Source of the DNA: Myxococcales bacterium
GTDB taxonomy: Bacteria; Myxococcota_A; Polyangia; Polyangiales; Polyangiaceae
Direction of reading: 5' to 3'
Length of the DNA: 64,000 nucleotides
NCBI GenBank assembly: GCA_025355005.1
Contig: JANXLV010000367.1
Span: 1 to 64,000 of the forward strand
A program made the position numbers and the translations under genes. Below are positions 61,773-64,000 of this stretch, piece after piece (the stretch's first letter is position 1; every line of letters starts with the position of its first letter). Under the pieces are notes generated by a model. The model ran no database searches, was not told the origin of the DNA, and worked only from the letters and a program-made list of their open reading frames with translations.

Positions 61773-62343
61773 AGAGGTGGTGTTCCTTGATGTAGTCGAG
61801 CACCAGACGGGGCACGAGCCCGCATGCGTGCGCGAAGTCTTGGTCGCGCAGGAAGTCTCGTACCTCGGTGCTGGAGGCGGACGGGAGGATCGGCTGTGGG
61901 GCACCTGGATAGGTGATTCCCACGCGACCCAGCACGAGCGGCTCCGCGAGCTCCTTGATGCGATCGAAGCCGTGCCACTTGGGCGCCTCGACCACGAGGT
62001 CCGCGCCCATCACGAGCCGCAGCGTCCAGCCTGGGTTGCGAGCCTTCAACGTCTCCACCGTGCGCAGCGTGCGGCTCTCTCCGCCGAGCTCCTCTTCGAT
62101 GCGCGAGATGCGGACGCGTGGGAGTTCGCCCATGGCAAGGCGGCACATCGCGAGGCGGGCCGCGTACGGCGCGAGCGACTTCGCGAAGGGATGCATGAAG
62201 GTGGGGATCACAAGCAGCGCGTCGAGCGCGTGCAGCGATACCACCGCCGCGGCAGCGAGCACATGGGAGATGTGCGGAGGATTGAAGCTTCCACCAAACA
62301 CCCCGACGACGGCGCCGTTGGGGAGCTCCGCCTCCCCGTTCAC
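61759..62343 (-). CDS. nadD: Nicotinate-nucleotide adenylyltransferase NadD
   Basis: NadD makes deamido-NAD from nicotinate mononucleotide and ATP. The 194-residue protein has VGVFGGSFNPPHISHV with HxGH-like HISH, FMHPFAKS, MGADLVVEAPKW and the SASSTEVRDFL signature. Length fits the family. It starts at GTG 62343 overlapping the preceding stop by 4 bp (GTGA). The next gene starts inside it. It is in an operon of three genes. Confidence 0.95.
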   Translation of the reverse strand: MNGEAELPNGAVVGVFGGSFNPPHISHVLAAAAVVSLHALDALLVIPTFMHPFAKSLAPYAARLAMCRLAMGELPRVRISRIEEELGGESRTLRTVETLKARNPGWTLRLVMGADLVVEAPKWHGFDRIKELAEPLVLGRVGITYPGAPQPILPSASSTEVRDFLRDQDFAHACGLVPRLVLDYIKEHHLYEKV

Positions 62344-62960
62344 GCGTCGCCCTGCACGCGCATCTTCGTGGCGCGCTGGACAGAGAGGGTCTCCTCCATG
62401 GAGGCCCTGCCGGCCGAGTCGTAGATCGTCAGCTTGATCTCTGCCGGCTCGTCGTCGAGCACGGCGATGCCGCCGCCGCTGGAGCCGATGAGCCCCGGCG
62501 ACACGAACCAGCGCTGCCCGACCCTGCGCACCAGAGGAGCGTCGCTCTTTCCGAACACGAGGATGTTCGCCGCGAGGATGTCCTCCTCGTCGAGCGCGGC
62601 CTTGTCGTAGATCATCACGGCGACGCGATCACCGACCATCTCGATCGTGCGGGCGACCGTGTCGGGCAGCGCCTCGAGCGACTTCAGGCGAAGGCGTGCG
62701 CGCTCGGTCGCGACGAACTTGTCGATCCGCTCCGGGTTGCCGGTCAGCGCGATCTCCGCCGCGCGGCGCCATGCGGCCTCGTCGCTGGGATCCTCCCCGC
62801 CGACGAGCTTGCGCGCCCACGCAGCCACCGCGCGATCGAGGCAGCCGTCCACGCCAAGGTAGATCGCGCGGCTCACCTTGGCCGAGTTGAGCAAGAACTC
62901 GGACGCACGCCCGAGCGCAGCGACATCTCCTTCGGCTGGGCCGAGTAGTCCAATGCGCAT
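62340..62960 (-). CDS. Hypothetical protein in the nadD operon
   Basis: I do not recognise this 206-residue protein. MRIGLLGPAEGDVAALGRASEFLL and SRAIYLGVDGCLDRAVA resemble the start of a calcineurin-type phosphoesterase but lack its metal ligands. The C-terminal half is beta-rich (VFGKSDAPLVRRVGQRWFVS, GSSGGGIAVLDD). It overlaps nadD by 4 bp. ATG 62960 is preferred; a longer start at 62981 has no ribosome site. Confidence 0.65.
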   Translation of the reverse strand: MRIGLLGPAEGDVAALGRASEFLLNSAKVSRAIYLGVDGCLDRAVAAWARKLVGGEDPSDEAAWRRAAEIALTGNPERIDKFVATERARLRLKSLEALPDTVARTIEMVGDRVAVMIYDKAALDEEDILAANILVFGKSDAPLVRRVGQRWFVSPGLIGSSGGGIAVLDDEPAEIKLTIYDSAGRASMEETLSVQRATKMRVQGDA

Positions 62961-63041
62961 GGCGGAAAGGAAGTATCGCACATTTTGGGCCCCGACTACG
63001 GGCAGCTTGGTGCTACGGATTTTTGGGCCTCATCTACACAC

Positions 63042-63077
63042 ACACCATTGCTAGACACCATTGCTAGACACCATTGC
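63042..63077 (+). repeat. 13-bp tandem repeat across the start of the last gene
   Basis: ACACCATTGCTAG is repeated perfectly twice (63042-63054, 63055-63067) followed by 10 bp of a third copy. The TTG at 63061 that starts the next gene lies in the second copy. The first copy has an in-frame TAG at 63052. Confidence 0.85.
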
Positions 63078-64000
63078 GGGACCTCCACTGAACAAGCACG
63101 GCGACAACGTCACGTTCACCTTCGACGGCGAGGAGATCTCCTCGCAGCCGAGGATTCCGCTCGCAGCGGCGCTGGTCTCGTCCGGCAGGCTGCAGCTCGC
63201 ACGGAGCCCGAAGTTCCACCGGCCGCGCGGACCGTCGTGCATGCGTGGTGCTTGCGACGGGTGCCTGGTCCGCGTGGATGGTGAGCCGAACGTGCTGTCT
63301 TGCATGACGGTCGTGCGCGCGGGGGCGAATGTGGAGTCGCAGAACACGCTGGGCACGCGCAACGTCGATCTGCTGCGCGTGACGGACTGGTTCTTCCCGG
63401 AGGGCATGAACCACCACGAGCTGTTCGCAGGCGTGCCTGGCGTGTCGTCGATCATGCAGGTCTTCGCGCGTCGTGTGGCGGGTCTGGGCAAGCTGCCCAC
63501 GGAGGTGCTGTCGCCGAAGCCCGCGGTGCGGCGCGAGGTCCCCGTGTTGATCGTGGGCGCAGGTCCGAGCGGTCTTGCGCTTGCGGTGGAGCTCGCTGCC
63601 GCGGGACACAAGGTGGAGATCGTGGATGATGCCGTGGTGCGAGGTGGCTCGCTCAGGAGCCTCTCGCGGTCGGCGCTCGCGCCCTTCTTGCCCATGCTTG
63701 CAGCAGTCGGTGCCGCGGAACTGAAGGGCACGATTGTGGTGCGCTCGCAGACCACCGTGGGCGGCGTGTTCGGCGATGACGCGCTCATGGTCGGGCCCGA
63801 CGGCGCGGAGGTCGTGCATGCGCGCGCGCTCTGCCTCGCGACGGGATCGCACGATGGCGTGCTCGCGTTCGAGGGAAACGACGTGCCTGGCGTGATGAGC
63901 TCGCGCGCGCTCGGGCTGCTCCTTCAGCTGGGCGCGGCGCCTGGAAAGAAGCTCGTCGTGGCAGCGTGCGGCGGCGTGTTCGCACCAAGCGTGAAAGAGC
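63061..64000 (+). CDS. Sarcosine-oxidase-alpha-like 2Fe-2S/FAD oxidoreductase, 5' part
   Basis: The 313 visible residues begin with a 2Fe-2S ferredoxin-like module (about 10-85) with Cys in CMRGACDGC and a later VLSC, a C-x4-C-x2-C-xn-C pattern. An FAD domain follows: VLIVGAGPSGLALAVELAAA near residue 160 and LATGSHDGVLAFEGNDVPGVMS. This order matches the alpha subunit of heterotetrameric sarcosine oxidase and related amine dehydrogenases. The gene runs off the window, so the aminomethyltransferase-like half is not seen. Start codon TTG 63061 is the first in frame after a stop at 63052; ribosome site not evident. Confidence 0.8.
   Translation, partial: MLDTIAGPPLNKHGDNVTFTFDGEEISSQPRIPLAAALVSSGRLQLARSPKFHRPRGPSCMRGACDGCLVRVDGEPNVLSCMTVVRAGANVESQNTLGTRNVDLLRVTDWFFPEGMNHHELFAGVPGVSSIMQVFARRVAGLGKLPTEVLSPKPAVRREVPVLIVGAGPSGLALAVELAAAGHKVEIVDDAVVRGGSLRSLSRSALAPFLPMLAAVGAAELKGTIVVRSQTTVGGVFGDDALMVGPDGAEVVHARALCLATGSHDGVLAFEGNDVPGVMSSRALGLLLQLGAAPGKKLVVAACGGVFAPSVKE

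Noticed and set aside
63027-63080. Possible CRISPR-like repeat
   Set aside because: Direct 13-bp tandem copies without spacers; no cas genes.

Overview
The window is very GC-rich, densely coding DNA from what looks like a predatory or soil-type member of the Myxococcota (Polyangia, Sorangium/Labilithrix-like). The evidence is the gene content: three Hanks-type Ser/Thr kinases with long linkers or TPR tails, an FHA-DUF4388 protein, a very large TPR-containing sigma-54 activator, a MYXO-CTERM-like sorting tail, an MXAN_2562-type barrel protein, an MXAN_5187-like coiled-coil protein, and many lipoproteins with Asp/Gly- or Cys-rich linkers. This placement is inference from families; no rRNA or tRNA lies in the window.

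Layout. 1-5220: the end of an alpha-amylase gene, an orphan Lon N-terminal-domain protein, a Uma2 nuclease coupled to an amidase, and a lipoprotein. 5261-10006: class II DAHP synthase (entry to the shikimate pathway) facing a membrane Ser/Thr kinase, a small DUF5678-like gene and an MXAN_5187-like protein. 10155-20389: a Cys-repeat/FGE-like lipoprotein, a lectin-fold lipoprotein, Lgt with an odd charged tail, an MBL-fold hydrolase, an outer-membrane protein, TsaE facing a TrmY-like tRNA methyltransferase, a membrane protein with three repeated modules, and a Cys-rich lipoprotein. 20431-25384: a divergent pair, GH31 glucosidase and PHP hydrolase. 25406-36683: a giant kinase-ATPase-TPR protein facing an apparent clpB-mpl-IMPase operon, then another membrane kinase. 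36684-37014 is the only gap over 300 bp and holds a strong terminator followed by a run of stem-loops. 37015-47501: mostly secreted proteins and lipoproteins, with a glutaredoxin and an aminotransferase. 47538-54189: an S1-domain protein, a zinc-ribbon protein, an SDR, the FHA-DUF4388 protein, and kdd followed by a frameshifted fhs. 54199-62960: a membrane histidine kinase, the sigma-54 activator coupled to a small lipoprotein, and a three-gene nadD operon. 63061-64000: the start of a 2Fe-2S/FAD oxidoreductase.

The genes do not form one biosynthetic or defence cluster. The recurring themes are signalling (kinases, FHA, histidine kinase, sigma-54), envelope biogenesis (Lgt, Mpl, many lipoproteins) and tRNA modification (TsaE, TrmY). 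I saw no insertion sequence, prophage, CRISPR array, tRNA or rRNA. The most interesting items are a ClpB whose first ATPase module has lost key residues, a bacterial TrmY homologue, an isolated lysine-fermentation dehydrogenase beside a broken fhs, a chain of perfect hairpins at 36742-36939, a twin palindrome at 37736-37770, and a recurrent AT-rich 12-mer seen five times on one strand.
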